A stretch of 32,252 nucleotides of DNA from Rhodococcus sp. OK519 (GTDB lineage: Bacteria > Actinomycetota > Actinomycetes > Mycobacteriales > Mycobacteriaceae). Within the stretch, counting starts at the first letter, position 1. Each line of letters opens with the position of its first letter. Positions 7,101 to 15,186 of this stretch are shown here, piece by piece. A program made the position numbers and the translations under genes. A model generated the notes under the pieces. The model was not told the DNA's origin, searched no databases, and was given only the letters and a program-made list of their open reading frames with translations. Location of the stretch: assembly GCF_003051005.1 (NCBI RefSeq), contig NZ_QAOW01000016.1:1-32252 (forward strand). Reading direction: 5' to 3'.

Positions 7101-8338
7101 CAAGCAGCCCGGCTCCGCCGCCGGTGTGCTCCGCGGCGCCCGCACACCCCAGACCGCTGCGCAGGCTCACTGCGCGAGGACGCGACGAGACCCACCGCGG
7201 CGTCTCCTCACTGGAACTCTTCTTCGACCTGTGCTTCATCGTGGCTATAGCCCAGGTAGGCGCCCAGTTGGTGCACGCCATAGTCGAGGGACACACGGGC
7301 GAGGGGATTCTCAACTACTTGATGATCTTCTTCGCCATCTGGTGGGCGTGGATGAACTTCACGTGGTTCGCCTCGGCTTACGACAACGACGACGTGCTGT
7401 ACCGGATCGTCACGCTGATCCAGATAGCCGGCGTGCTCGTCCTGACGGCGGGCGTCTCCCAGGCGTTCGAAGAACACGCGTACCCGGTCGTCATCCTGGG
7501 CTATGTGATCATGCGGCTCGCCATGACGGCGCAGTGGCTGCGCGTGGCGCGGTCGAGCCAGGGCCCCGAGCGAACGATGGCGCTGCGGTACGCCATCGGG
7601 CTGTGCCAGATCGGCTGGCTGGGGCTACTGGCCCTGCCGGAGGCAGACCGCCCGTGGGTCTTTCTGGTGATGGCGCTGTTGGAGATGGCCGTACCGCTGT
7701 ATGCGGAGCGAGCCCACCCGACGCCCTGGCACCCCCATCACATCGCCGAACGGTACGGGCTGCTCACGCTCATCGTGCTCGGCGAGACCATCGCAGCGGC
7801 CACCGTCGCCGTGAAGTCGGGGATCGACGAGCACGAGGCCCTGGGTGAGTTGGTGCCCATCGCCGCCGGCGGACTGCTGATCATCTTCGCCGCCTGGTGG
7901 GTGTACTTCGCGGTCCCCATCCACGGGCACCTGCGGTCCAACCGGCAGTCCTTCCTATGGGGCTACGGCCATTACCTGATCTTCGTCTCAGGTGCCGCGA
8001 TTGGGGCCGGCCTGGAGGTGGCGGTGGAGCAGGCGGTGGGCAAGGCGCACCTTTCGGCGCTGTCGGCGTCGGCGGCGGTGACACTGCCGACAGCGCTGTT
8101 CCTGCTCACGGTGTGGGCGCTGCACTCGCGCTTCTACAAGGTGGGGATCGCGCAGCAGTCGGTGCTGCCGGCCACGGCTCTGCTGGTGGTCGTCTGTACG
8201 TTCCTGGGCAACTGGGCGGTGCTCGCGGCGGGGCTGGTGGCGGCGCTGGCGGTGGCAGCCGGGGTGACGCTGACCGCGCTCGGGGCGAGCCCGGAGCGTG
8301 GGAAGGGCGGGGAAAGCGCCGCGGTGCCAGTTCTGTGA
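7097..8338 (+). CDS. LtrA-family membrane protein (low temperature requirement A type)
   Basis: This 413-residue integral membrane protein has about ten or more hydrophobic helices. The LtrA signature near the start is clear: ETHRGVSSLELFFDLCFIVA. Other family features are the aromatic ILNYLMIFFAIWWAWMNFTW helix, ERYGLLTLIVLGETI and the WWVYF segment. The family takes its name from a Listeria locus needed for growth in the cold; its biochemical function is unknown. The start is ATG 7097, inside the stop of the upstream two-TM gene, and this removes the long, unlikely upstream extension of the frame. The gene ends 626 bases before the LAL regulator. Confidence 0.9.
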   Translation: MTSSPAPPPVCSAAPAHPRPLRRLTARGRDETHRGVSSLELFFDLCFIVAIAQVGAQLVHAIVEGHTGEGILNYLMIFFAIWWAWMNFTWFASAYDNDDVLYRIVTLIQIAGVLVLTAGVSQAFEEHAYPVVILGYVIMRLAMTAQWLRVARSSQGPERTMALRYAIGLCQIGWLGLLALPEADRPWVFLVMALLEMAVPLYAERAHPTPWHPHHIAERYGLLTLIVLGETIAAATVAVKSGIDEHEALGELVPIAAGGLLIIFAAWWVYFAVPIHGHLRSNRQSFLWGYGHYLIFVSGAAIGAGLEVAVEQAVGKAHLSALSASAAVTLPTALFLLTVWALHSRFYKVGIAQQSVLPATALLVVVCTFLGNWAVLAAGLVAALAVAAGVTLTALGASPERGKGGESAAVPVL

Positions 8339-8964
8339 GGGAACCCTCGCCGCCTCGGGAGCTTGGCCGGCACGGTGTACGAGGGTGCCCGTACCGTGCG
8401 CTCGGTGCACCTGCTCGACGACGGCGGCACGTTGTTCACGTCGAAGACGCGGACGCACCCGCTGGCCCTGGACGACATCCTCACGGAGCCTCCGGCTCCG
8501 CAGCAGGGCCACGTCACCATCAACGAGGCAGACCTGATCGTTGCCGACAAGCCCTTCCCGGTCCTCGAGCGCACTCCTGCGGTTCGGTCGCTGCGCCCAT
8601 GTGCCCGGCAGGGTCTGCCGCTGGAGCCGCCGTCCGATGACGCCGACTTCCATCAGCACTGCGGGCTGAATGTCGGGAAGGCTGCCGGCGGAGGCGCCCA
8701 TATCGTCCGGGTATTTGCCGGACGGGGGATGACGGCGCGATGATCCGCGTGACCTTCGTGCTGTCGCTGCGGTGAGGCTGAAACGCCCGGCTGTGTTCTG
8801 CGTGATCTTCGTCTGGGGGCTGCGAGTGTCGGCGAAGCGAATGGCTTGACGGTTCGTTTGCCAGTGGATGCGACAATTGCTGGTCAGGTGCGCGGCTGGT
8901 GGTTCGACTGCTTCGCGCGGTACGACGAAGGACGCGGCGGATGTGGGCGAAGTCAAGGGCAGGC
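8339..8964. other. Long gap with coding-like but unassigned sequence
   Basis: No gene is recognised with confidence. The forward frame at 8363-8743 has plausible composition early on (GTVYEGARTVRSVHLLDDGG, then SKTRTHPLALDDILTEPP and INEADLIVADKPFPVLERTP), then becomes unconvincing. It could be the tail or middle of a lost gene. No ribosome site precedes its first ATG. The last 150 bases before the LAL regulator show no clear promoter. Confidence 0.35.
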
Positions 8965-11724
8965 ATGAGCGTCGGCCCGGCCGGACTGGTCGGTCGGGAG
9001 GGCGAGCTCGCCGAGCTTGCGGCGTTCCTGGACATGGCCGGGACGAACGGAGCCGCCCTGCTGCTCACCGGTGATCCGGGTGTGGGGAAGACTGCGCTCC
9101 TGGACGCGACAGCCGAGCTGGCGGTGGCGAAGGGAGTGCGGGTCGTCTGCGGGAGCGGCGTCGAGTACGAGACTGACATCAGCTTCGCGGGGCTTCATCA
9201 GCTCGTCGGTTCGCTGGCGGACGAGCTTGGTCGTCTGCCGCGTTCCACGCGGGAGGCTCTTGAGGTCGCCCTCGGTGTCGCCGCCGGGCCCGTGGGGAGC
9301 CGGATCGCCGTCCTGAACGCGGCACTGGCCCTGTTCGACGAGGCTGCGAAGGACCGGCCGTTGTTACTGGTGGTCGATGACCTTCATGCCGTCGACGAGG
9401 CGAGCCAGGCTGCGGTGGGTTTCGTCGCCAGACGACTTGGCGGTCGCCGCATCGGGCTGCTCGGAGCACAGCGAGACGAGTCCGACGAATCCTTCCGGCC
9501 CACCGGTCTGCCAGAGCTCGAGATCGCGCCGCTGGACGACGCGGACGCCCTGCGACTGCTGTCCCGGCGCTTCGCCCACCTTCCCCGCCGGGTCCTTTCG
9601 GCCGTGGCGCACGAGGCACAGGGAAACCCCCTTGCTCTGCTTGAGTTTGCCGGGTCCACGGAGGCGTCCGGCGAAAACCAACACGGCCTAGGGGCGGGGT
9701 GGGCGAGCGGCCCGGGGCGGGACGTGCGCGCTCTGTACGGCGCCCGCGTCGGACGATTGCCGCGGAGAACGCGCGAGGTACTGCTCCTCGCGGCTCTCGA
9801 GGGTTCCGGCGACATCGGCATTCTCGAGGCTGCCGGTGGGCCGGGCAGCCTCGAGCAACTCGCCCCGGCGGAGCGTGACCACCTGGTCATGGTCGCGGAG
9901 AACGGCCGCGCGGTGCGCTTCAGGCACCCGCTGGTCAGGTCCGCGGTGGTCGACGGTTCCACCGGCGACCAGCGGCGCAGCGCCCACAGCCGACTGGCCG
10001 ACGCGCTGGGCGACCAGCCCGAGCGGCGCGGTGATCACCTCGCGAGAGCCACGACGGCGCCCGTCGAGACGGTCGCCGTCGTTGTGGAGTCGGCGGCCTG
10101 GAGCAGCCTGCAACGCGGTGACGCCGACGGCGCGATCGCGAGGCTGCGGCGCGCGGCCGAACTGAGTCCCGACCGAGAGGTCCGCAGGCGCCGCCTGTCG
10201 AAGGCCGCCTACGTCGCTGCCTGGGTCGCGGGCCATCTGGAGGTCAGCCACGAGATCATGCGTGAGGTGGAGGGCGATCCGGCGGCTCGGTCGCTCTCGG
10301 CGGCCGCGGCGGCCGGCTTCCTCGTGCTCGTCACGGAAGGCGATGCCGATACGGCGCACGCGCTCCTGATGGAGGCGGTCGGGCAGGCCTCGGTGATGCC
10401 CGAACCACCGCAGGAGTTGGAGACCGCGCTCTTCACTCTCACCCTCGCCAGCCAGTACTCGGGCCGGCCCGAACACTGGCAGCCTCTGGTCGATGTGCTC
10501 GACCGGTTCCCCAAGGCATCGCCCGCCGCCGCGGCATCGCTGGGGTGCGTTCACCACGACCTCGGTTCCGTCACTGACGTCATGCTGCGCCGCCTGGACG
10601 AGGAGATCTCGCGGCTGAGGGACCAGAGTGACGCCGACGTGGTCGTTCGCACCGCCCTGACCGCCTCGTACCACGACCGGCTTCCGGGCTGTCGTGAGGC
10701 CGTGTCCCGGGTCATACGCGACGGCGGCGCGGTGGGGTCGAGCATGCCGGCCCTGATGTTCGTCGCCCTGGACAACCTGTACGCCGGCCGGTGGCAGCCG
10801 GCGGCCGACGCCGCGGACGAGCTCATCGCACTGTCCGAGGAGACGGGATACCACTTGTTCGCCCAAGTGGGACACTACGTCGCCGCAATGACCGCGGCCC
10901 AGCGCGGCGACCTCGACGCGTGCCGCCGCCACTGTGAAGCAGTCTGGGCGTGGTCGAGGCCCAGGGGACTGCAACGGCTGGAGAACTGCGCCCACCAGGC
11001 GGCGGCCCGGGCAGCCCTCGGCGCCGCCGACTTCGAGACGGCCTTCCGGCACGCCACAGCGATCTGCGCCCCGGGTGTGCTGCCGCCGTTCAACCCCGAG
11101 GCCGTGTGGTCCGCGCCAGACCTCGTCGAGGCCGCCGTGCGCACCGGGCGGCACGCGGAGGCGCGACGGCACGCGGACGCGCTGCGCGACGCCGGTGTCG
11201 GCCACCTCTCGTCGCGACTCGCGCTGAGCTCGGCCATGGTCACGGCGATGACATCAACTGCCGAGGACATGGTCCGGTGCTTCGAGGAGGCACTCGGACT
11301 GCCGGGCGTCGAGCAGTGGCCCTTCGAGGTCGGCCATGCTCGTCTGGCGTACGGCGAAGCGCTTCGCCGGCAAGGACTCAACCGTGACGCCCGGGTGCAG
11401 CTGGCCTCCGCCCGTGACCGCTTCGAGGAACTCGGGGCCCGTTCGTGGGAGGCCCGGGCCGCTGCGGAGCTCCGCGCCACCGGCATGACGCGGACCGGCC
11501 GGGGCAAGGCCGGTGAGGCCCTCACCCCCCAGGAGCTGGAGGTCGCCAGGCTGGCGGCGACGGGGCTGTCCAATCCGCAGATCGCGTCGCGTCTGTTCCT
11601 TTCGCCGCGGACCGTCTCGTCGCATCTCTACCATGTGTTCCCGAAGCTGGGGATCACGTCGCGGGCCGAACTCCGCGAGGCTCTGGAGGCGCTGCCACCC
11701 GCGCCTTCGGCCACGCAGCCGTGA
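8965..11724 (+). CDS. LAL-type LuxR transcriptional regulator (AAA ATPase with C-terminal HTH)
   Basis: This 919-residue protein is of the large ATP-binding LuxR (LAL) class. The Walker A GDPGVGKT lies at about 36-43, and a Walker B-like LLLVVDDLH at about 133-141. A long middle region of alpha-helical repeats (TPR-like, Ala-rich) follows, and the C-terminal LuxR HTH is at about 853-908 (LTPQELEVARLAATGLSNPQ, then SPRTVSSHLYHVFPKLGI). Such proteins usually activate transcription in response to a ligand or partner bound by the helical region. I choose ATG 8965 (MSVGPAGLVGRE), because the VGRE start of the NTPase domain follows at once and GGGCAGG lies before it; ATG 8941 or GTG 8899 are possible. 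It sits between the two leader-driven operons and is a natural candidate controller. Confidence 0.92.
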   Translation: MSVGPAGLVGREGELAELAAFLDMAGTNGAALLLTGDPGVGKTALLDATAELAVAKGVRVVCGSGVEYETDISFAGLHQLVGSLADELGRLPRSTREALEVALGVAAGPVGSRIAVLNAALALFDEAAKDRPLLLVVDDLHAVDEASQAAVGFVARRLGGRRIGLLGAQRDESDESFRPTGLPELEIAPLDDADALRLLSRRFAHLPRRVLSAVAHEAQGNPLALLEFAGSTEASGENQHGLGAGWASGPGRDVRALYGARVGRLPRRTREVLLLAALEGSGDIGILEAAGGPGSLEQLAPAERDHLVMVAENGRAVRFRHPLVRSAVVDGSTGDQRRSAHSRLADALGDQPERRGDHLARATTAPVETVAVVVESAAWSSLQRGDADGAIARLRRAAELSPDREVRRRRLSKAAYVAAWVAGHLEVSHEIMREVEGDPAARSLSAAAAAGFLVLVTEGDADTAHALLMEAVGQASVMPEPPQELETALFTLTLASQYSGRPEHWQPLVDVLDRFPKASPAAAASLGCVHHDLGSVTDVMLRRLDEEISRLRDQSDADVVVRTALTASYHDRLPGCREAVSRVIRDGGAVGSSMPALMFVALDNLYAGRWQPAADAADELIALSEETGYHLFAQVGHYVAAMTAAQRGDLDACRRHCEAVWAWSRPRGLQRLENCAHQAAARAALGAADFETAFRHATAICAPGVLPPFNPEAVWSAPDLVEAAVRTGRHAEARRHADALRDAGVGHLSSRLALSSAMVTAMTSTAEDMVRCFEEALGLPGVEQWPFEVGHARLAYGEALRRQGLNRDARVQLASARDRFEELGARSWEARAAAELRATGMTRTGRGKAGEALTPQELEVARLAATGLSNPQIASRLFLSPRTVSSHLYHVFPKLGITSRAELREALEALPPAPSATQP

Positions 11725-11788
11725 AAGCTACCGCTCGGGTCTCAACACTGCCCCGGCACTGACGTAAGCGATCCGCCGGCGGATGTCA

Positions 11789-11816
11789 GTCAGCTGACGG
11801 AAGCTGTCGGTACGGT
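11789..11816 (+). promoter_or_regulatory. Palindromic operator and putative promoter, copy 2
   Basis: The perfect palindrome GTCAGCTGAC at 11789-11798 is identical to that of copy 1. TACGGT at 11811-11816 is a better -10 match than the CACGGT of copy 1, so this copy may be the stronger promoter. The spacing is the same in both copies. Confidence 0.5.
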
Positions 11817-11827
11817 GGCCGAGCCAT

Positions 11828-11877
11828 CCTCGTGGAGACATCGAAACCGCCCGGTACCCGGGCGAGACCACGAGGAG
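11828..11877 (+). promoter_or_regulatory. Leader hairpin covering the ribosome-binding site, copy 2
   Basis: The outer stem is CCTCGTGG (11828-11835) with CCACGAGG (11868-11875), eight Watson-Crick pairs. The inner stem is CGCCCGG (11848-11854) with CCGGGCG (11858-11864). The right outer arm covers the GAGGAG ribosome site (11872-11877). The fold is the same as in copy 1 and slightly more stable. Confidence 0.6.
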
Positions 11878-11883
11878 CACACC

Positions 11884-12708
11884 ATGCCGTTCGTCACCGT
11901 CAGCGACGGAACCGAAATCTTCTACAAGGACTGGGGCTCGGGCCGGCCGGTCATGTTCCACCACGGCTGGCCGCTGAGCTCGGACGACTGGGACGCCCAG
12001 CTGCTGTTCCTCGTCCAGCGGGGCTACCGTGTCATCGCCCACGACCGCCGCGGGCACGGGCGCTCCGCCCAGGTCGGCGACGGGCACGACATGGACCACT
12101 ATGCGGCGGACGCCGCCGCCGTGGTGGCGCACCTCGGCCTGCGCGAGGTCGTCCACGTCGGCCACTCCACCGGTGGTGGAGAGGTCGCCCGGTACGTCGC
12201 CAGGCACGGTGCGGGGCGGGTCGCCAAGGCCGTCCTCATCGGAGCGGTCCCGCCGCTCATGGTCCAGACCGAATCGAACCCAGGAGGGCTGCCGGCCGAG
12301 GTCTTCGACGGCTTCCGCGAGGCCGTGGCCACCAACCGCTCCCAGTTCTACCTCGACCTCGCCTCCGGGCCGTTCTACGGGTTCAACCGCCCGGGCGCGG
12401 ATATCTCCCAGGGCGTCATCCAGAATTGGTGGCGTCAGGGAATGACCGGCAGTGCGCAGGCGCACTACGAAGGGATCCAGGCGTTCTCGGAGACCGACTT
12501 CACCGACGACCTCCGGGCGATCGACGTGCCCACGCTCATCATGCACGGCGACGACGACCAAATCGTCCCGATCGCCAACTCCGCCGAGACAGCGGTCACG
12601 CTGGTCAAGAACGCGCGTCTGAAGGTCTACACGGGGCTGTCGCACGGCATGTGCACCGTGAACGCCGACACCGTCAACGCCGACCTCCTCGACTTCATCG
12701 AGAGCTGA
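11884..12708 (+). CDS. Alpha/beta hydrolase (non-haem chloroperoxidase / esterase type)
   Basis: The 274 residues are the usual length for the bacterial cofactor-free chloroperoxidase/arylesterase group. The oxyanion region is HHGWPLSSDDWD. The nucleophile is Ser95 in GHSTGGGE, the acid is within HGDDDQIVP (about 223-225), and the base is His254 in GLSHGM. Family members hydrolyse esters or lactones and show perhydrolase/haloperoxidase activity in vitro; the true substrate is unknown. The start is ATG 11884 with GAGGAG six bases upstream, part of leader copy 2. The intact ABM gene follows after 55 bases and a broken SDR after that, so the three formed one operon. Confidence 0.93.
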   Translation: MPFVTVSDGTEIFYKDWGSGRPVMFHHGWPLSSDDWDAQLLFLVQRGYRVIAHDRRGHGRSAQVGDGHDMDHYAADAAAVVAHLGLREVVHVGHSTGGGEVARYVARHGAGRVAKAVLIGAVPPLMVQTESNPGGLPAEVFDGFREAVATNRSQFYLDLASGPFYGFNRPGADISQGVIQNWWRQGMTGSAQAHYEGIQAFSETDFTDDLRAIDVPTLIMHGDDDQIVPIANSAETAVTLVKNARLKVYTGLSHGMCTVNADTVNADLLDFIES

Positions 12709-12763
12709 CACCGGCCCGGTACCGACACACAGCCTGTCAGCACGGAACAGAAAAGGAATCATT

Positions 12764-13087
12764 ATGACCGCAACACCCACCAGCTACGTGACCGTCGTCT
12801 GGGACGCGAAGGCCAAGGCCGGCAAGGAGGCCGACCTCAAGACGTTCATCACCGCCGCCGTCACCCCCTCACGCAACGACCCGGGCAACATCGACTACGA
12901 GGCATACGAAGTCGAGGGCAAGCCCTGCGAATTCGTCATCTACGAACGCTGGGAGACCCGCGCCCACCTCGACGCCCACCTCGCCGCGCCCCGAATGCGG
13001 GAACTCATCCCGCAGATGCTCGAACTGATCGACGGATCCATCGAGGACGGCATCCGCCTCCTGCGCCCGTTCCGTCCCGCCCACTAG
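12764..13087 (+). CDS. ABM-domain protein (putative quinol/antibiotic biosynthesis monooxygenase)
   Basis: This is a 107-residue single-domain protein with the dimeric ferredoxin-like ABM fold pattern: an initial strand YVTVVWDAKAKAGKEADLK, then TPSRNDPGNIDYEAYEV, CEFVIYERWETRAHLDAHL, and a last helix MRELIPQMLELIDG. Such proteins are cofactor-independent monooxygenases acting on quinols or polyketide aromatics, or members with no known reaction. The ATG has an AAAGGA ribosome site. It lies between the alpha/beta hydrolase and the frameshifted SDR and is followed by two strong RNA hairpins. A broken reverse-strand copy of the same gene exists at 4189-4353, so it has been duplicated along with the leader. 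Confidence 0.9.
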   Translation: MTATPTSYVTVVWDAKAKAGKEADLKTFITAAVTPSRNDPGNIDYEAYEVEGKPCEFVIYERWETRAHLDAHLAAPRMRELIPQMLELIDGSIEDGIRLLRPFRPAH

Positions 13088-13132
13088 CGCTGGACGCCCG
13101 CCGGCACCGGCGCCGGCGGGCCGCACCAGCGC
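13087..13132 (+). terminator. Strong hairpin after ABM gene
   Basis: It has an inner stem GCCCGCCGGC (13096-13105) with GCCGGCGGGC (13112-13121), and an outer stem GCGCTGG (13087-13093) with CCAGCGC (13126-13132). It begins at the ABM stop codon. There is no U-tract, so it could be a terminator of the high-GC type or an RNA stabiliser. Confidence 0.5.
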
Positions 13133-13143
13133 GAACCTACCCC

Positions 13144-13182
13144 GCGGGTGCTCCCGGCGACCGCTTCTGCGGGAGCACCCGC
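13144..13182 (+). terminator. Second hairpin between ABM gene and SDR pseudogene
   Basis: The arms GCGGGTGCTCCCG (13144-13156) and CGGGAGCACCCGC (13170-13182) form a perfect 13-bp stem with a 13-base loop. It lies 12 bases after the previous hairpin and about 30 bases before the SDR start. It lacks a U-tract. Confidence 0.5.
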
Positions 13183-13211
13183 TCCGACGTCACGCATAGG
13201 AGAGACACGAT

Positions 13212-13871
13212 GTGACCACCACAATGATCACCGGCGGCAACAGGGGCTCGGCCCCGAGATCGCGCGCGGACTTGTCCAGGCGGGCAAGACGGGTTGGATC
13301 GGAGCCCGGGACGCCGAGAACGGACGCAAGGCCGCCGACCGGCTCGGCGCCGACTTCGTCCAGCTGGACGTGACCGACGACGCGTCGGTCAAGACGCTGC
13401 GCGCGGATTGGCCACCTGGACATTCTCGTCAACAACGCCGGCATCCTCGGTGAAGTGACGGCCCCCGAGGACATGATGGCCGACCAGATCCGCCACGTCT
13501 ACGACGTCCTCGGACTGGTCCGCGTCACGCACGCGTTCCTGCCGCTGCTGCGGAAAGCGGCCGCCCCGTCCGTCGTCAACGTCACCCGCGGCCTCGGCTC
13601 GTTCACGCTGACCCCACGACCCGGAGCGGGGTCGAGTCGCAGTATCCGTTCGCTGCCTACGGCTCGTTAAAGAGGGCGGTCACCATGCTGACCACGCAGT
13701 ACGCCAGGACGATCCCCGACGTCCGCTTCAACGCGGTAGACCCCGGCCAGACCGCGACCGAGTTCACCGGCCGCATCGGGCAGAGCGTCGAGGCGGCAGT
13801 GCGTATCGCCGCCCTTGGGCCCACACGCCCACCGGCACGGGGTGACCGACCGCACCGGCGTGCTCCCCTGA
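13212..13871 (+). pseudogene. Short-chain dehydrogenase, broken by several frameshifts
   Basis: Reading through three frames gives a nearly complete SDR: MITGGNRG then GPEIARGLVQAGKT, GARDAENGRKAADRLGADF, LDILVNNAGI, VTHAFLPLLRKAAAPSVVNV, then YPFAAYGSLKRAVTMLTTQYA, VDPGQTATEFTG and finally GVTDRTGVLP with a TGA at 13869-13871. Frameshifts lie near 13250, 13405, 13615 and 13825. At the start, an ATG at 13210 is followed directly by TGA, and the GTG at 13212 is the usable alternative, so even the start seems damaged. A good AGGAGAG ribosome site remains. The protein resembled the intact SDR at 3095. Either it is a true pseudogene or this stretch has base-calling errors; flanking genes are intact. 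Confidence 0.88.
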
Positions 13872-13949
13872 TGACGGCGGCAGACCCGACGCCTGGAGAG
13901 GCTTGTCAACCGCCCTCGCCCGTACCGCACTTCCCGGGCGCGGGCCGCA

Positions 13950-14621
13950 TCAGCTGCTGAGCGTCTCTCTCATCGATCGCTCCTGCCCGCCTGATTCCTT
14001 TGCCGCGCCTCCGTGCGCGTTCGGCGAGCCTGTTGATGTGCCCGTTACGCGGGGCGAAGGAGGCATCCCGACACCACGACTGACCGCGAACGAGTCGACG
14101 TCGCCGTCGCTCACATTCCAGATGCCGCTGTGTGTGCCCTGCTCGGCGTTGGTGGCCTGGGTGAGGATCATGCTGGGTGTTGCTGACTCCGGCGATGTGT
14201 TCTTTACGGTGACCGGGAAGTAGACGCTCACGGGATTCCGAGGCAGGTCAAACGGGATGATCGCGAACTCACTCAGCTCGAACTCGACCGGAGCGCCCAC
14301 GGTGGTCTCCAGCTGTAACTCGCCCGACCGCGCCCTTCTGCTGTAGATCGCGGTCTGGCCGAACTTGCATGGATCACTGAACAGTCCAGTCGTGTCGCAG
14401 ATCATCGCGTCAGCCGACGACGAGGGTTCCGCTTGCAACTCCTGGGCGGGCTGCGGGGACTGCTCGGCGTTCGCGGCCGCTACAGCATCGGCCGTGGACG
14501 GATCGCTGTCGTCTTCCAGTATCGCCCCGACGGTCATGATTCCGGCCAGGATGACACCGACGCCGCCGAGTGCGGCCCACAATCGCCAGGGGGTCTTCGA
14601 CTTTGGTCGACGGAAGGTCAT
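13950..14621 (-). CDS. Membrane-anchored extracytoplasmic protein (main part of an interrupted gene)
   Basis: This 223-residue ORF has a short basic start (MTFRRPKSKTPWR), one TM helix (about 15-34, LWAALGGVGVILAGIMTVGA), an Ala/Gln/Glu/Ser-rich linker and an extracytoplasmic beta-rich domain with FPVTVKNTSPESA, which recalls DUF4352-like immunoglobulin-type domains. The last 40 residues are Gly/Ser/Pro-rich and less convincing. No ribosome site precedes ATG 14621. The frame continues upstream through one TAG into a conserved segment starting at 14756, which has a good ribosome site. The full gene is therefore probably 13950-14756 with an amber stop. Function unknown. Confidence 0.6.
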   Translation of the reverse strand: MTFRRPKSKTPWRLWAALGGVGVILAGIMTVGAILEDDSDPSTADAVAAANAEQSPQPAQELQAEPSSSADAMICDTTGLFSDPCKFGQTAIYSRRARSGELQLETTVGAPVEFELSEFAIIPFDLPRNPVSVYFPVTVKNTSPESATPSMILTQATNAEQGTHSGIWNVSDGDVDSFAVSRGVGMPPSPRVTGTSTGSPNAHGGAAKESGGQERSMRETLSS

Positions 14622-14756
14622 CGTGGTTCGCAGGCCGCCCTTCTGCTGGGTGACCAGCTCCCAGCCCTCCTACTGCTTGTTTGTGATCGTTCTCGACTCA
14701 GTGCCCCGAATCGCCTTGATCTCAGTGACCTCGTACCGTGTTCCCTCGCCGGTCAT
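14622..14756 (-). pseudogene. 5' part of the same gene, cut off by an in-frame TAG
   Basis: From ATG 14756, preceded by GGGAAGAGGC, the frame reads MTGEGTRYEVTEIKAIRG, ESRTITNKQ, then TAG (14670-14672), then in the same frame EGWELVTQQKGGLRTTMTFR, running directly into the ORF at 14621. Actinobacterial proteins of this type carry an uninterrupted 'AIRGxEARTI....GWELV.Q..G.LRT...FRRPK' start before the TM helix. Homology on both sides of the TAG shows that one codon, probably CAG, AAG or GAG, became a stop. Confidence 0.65.
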
Positions 14757-15186
14757 GCCTCTTCCCGTTCTTCGATAGCGGTGTTGTGGGTGAGCCCGTG
14801 CCCAAGGACGGGGGAATCCAGGTGCAGTTTGCACTATCCGGTCGGCGTCTCCGATGCCATCCAAGGAACGACCGCTACTTCACCGCCCGCCTGCTCGACC
14901 ACTGCTGAGCCGTGTGTGGCGCCAATCGCCAAGTGAGGGGGCGGACGGTCGTGAGCCGATAGCGCCGCCCGACTCGCCGACCGGAACACCTCAGTCTGGG
15001 CGAGTACGTCTGCGTAGGCGACGACGTAGTTGAATGAGCAGCCTCGGAAATGCTCAGTTGCGGCAGGCTTCGTAATGTCCCGACCGTGGCCTGGCATGAA
15101 CGGATTCAACGTTCCACCGCCCGAGGTTCTTCGAGATTCCACCCGCACCTCGCGGGTTCGCTAAACACGCTGTGCTGCAATGTTCT
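14757..15186. other. No gene recognised
   Basis: A reverse frame at 14834-15148 (104 residues, starting MRVESRRTSGG and including FNYVVAYADVLAQTEVFRSA) is open, but it has no ribosome site I can see and no family I know. It might be a real small protein or the remains of one. Otherwise the stretch shows no structure. Confidence 0.35.

Larger units (their letters stand above)
11765..11886 (+). repeat. Duplicated leader, copy 2 (before alpha/beta hydrolase)
   Basis: This is the second copy of the leader described at 4729-4851. Compared with copy 1, the ungapped part differs at four positions (A for G at 11802, T for C at 11811, G for C at 11817, C for T at 11828). The last of these changes a U.G pair in the outer leader stem to a C-G pair. 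The copy begins about 40 bases behind the LAL regulator's stop codon. Confidence 0.95.

Noticed and set aside
9688-11205. 505-residue reverse frame opposite the LAL regulator
   Set aside because: It is a shadow of the forward gene, which has unmistakable Walker and LuxR motifs.
14834-15148. Reverse frame of 104 residues
   Set aside because: No start signal and no family likeness; kept only as a remark in the gap entry.
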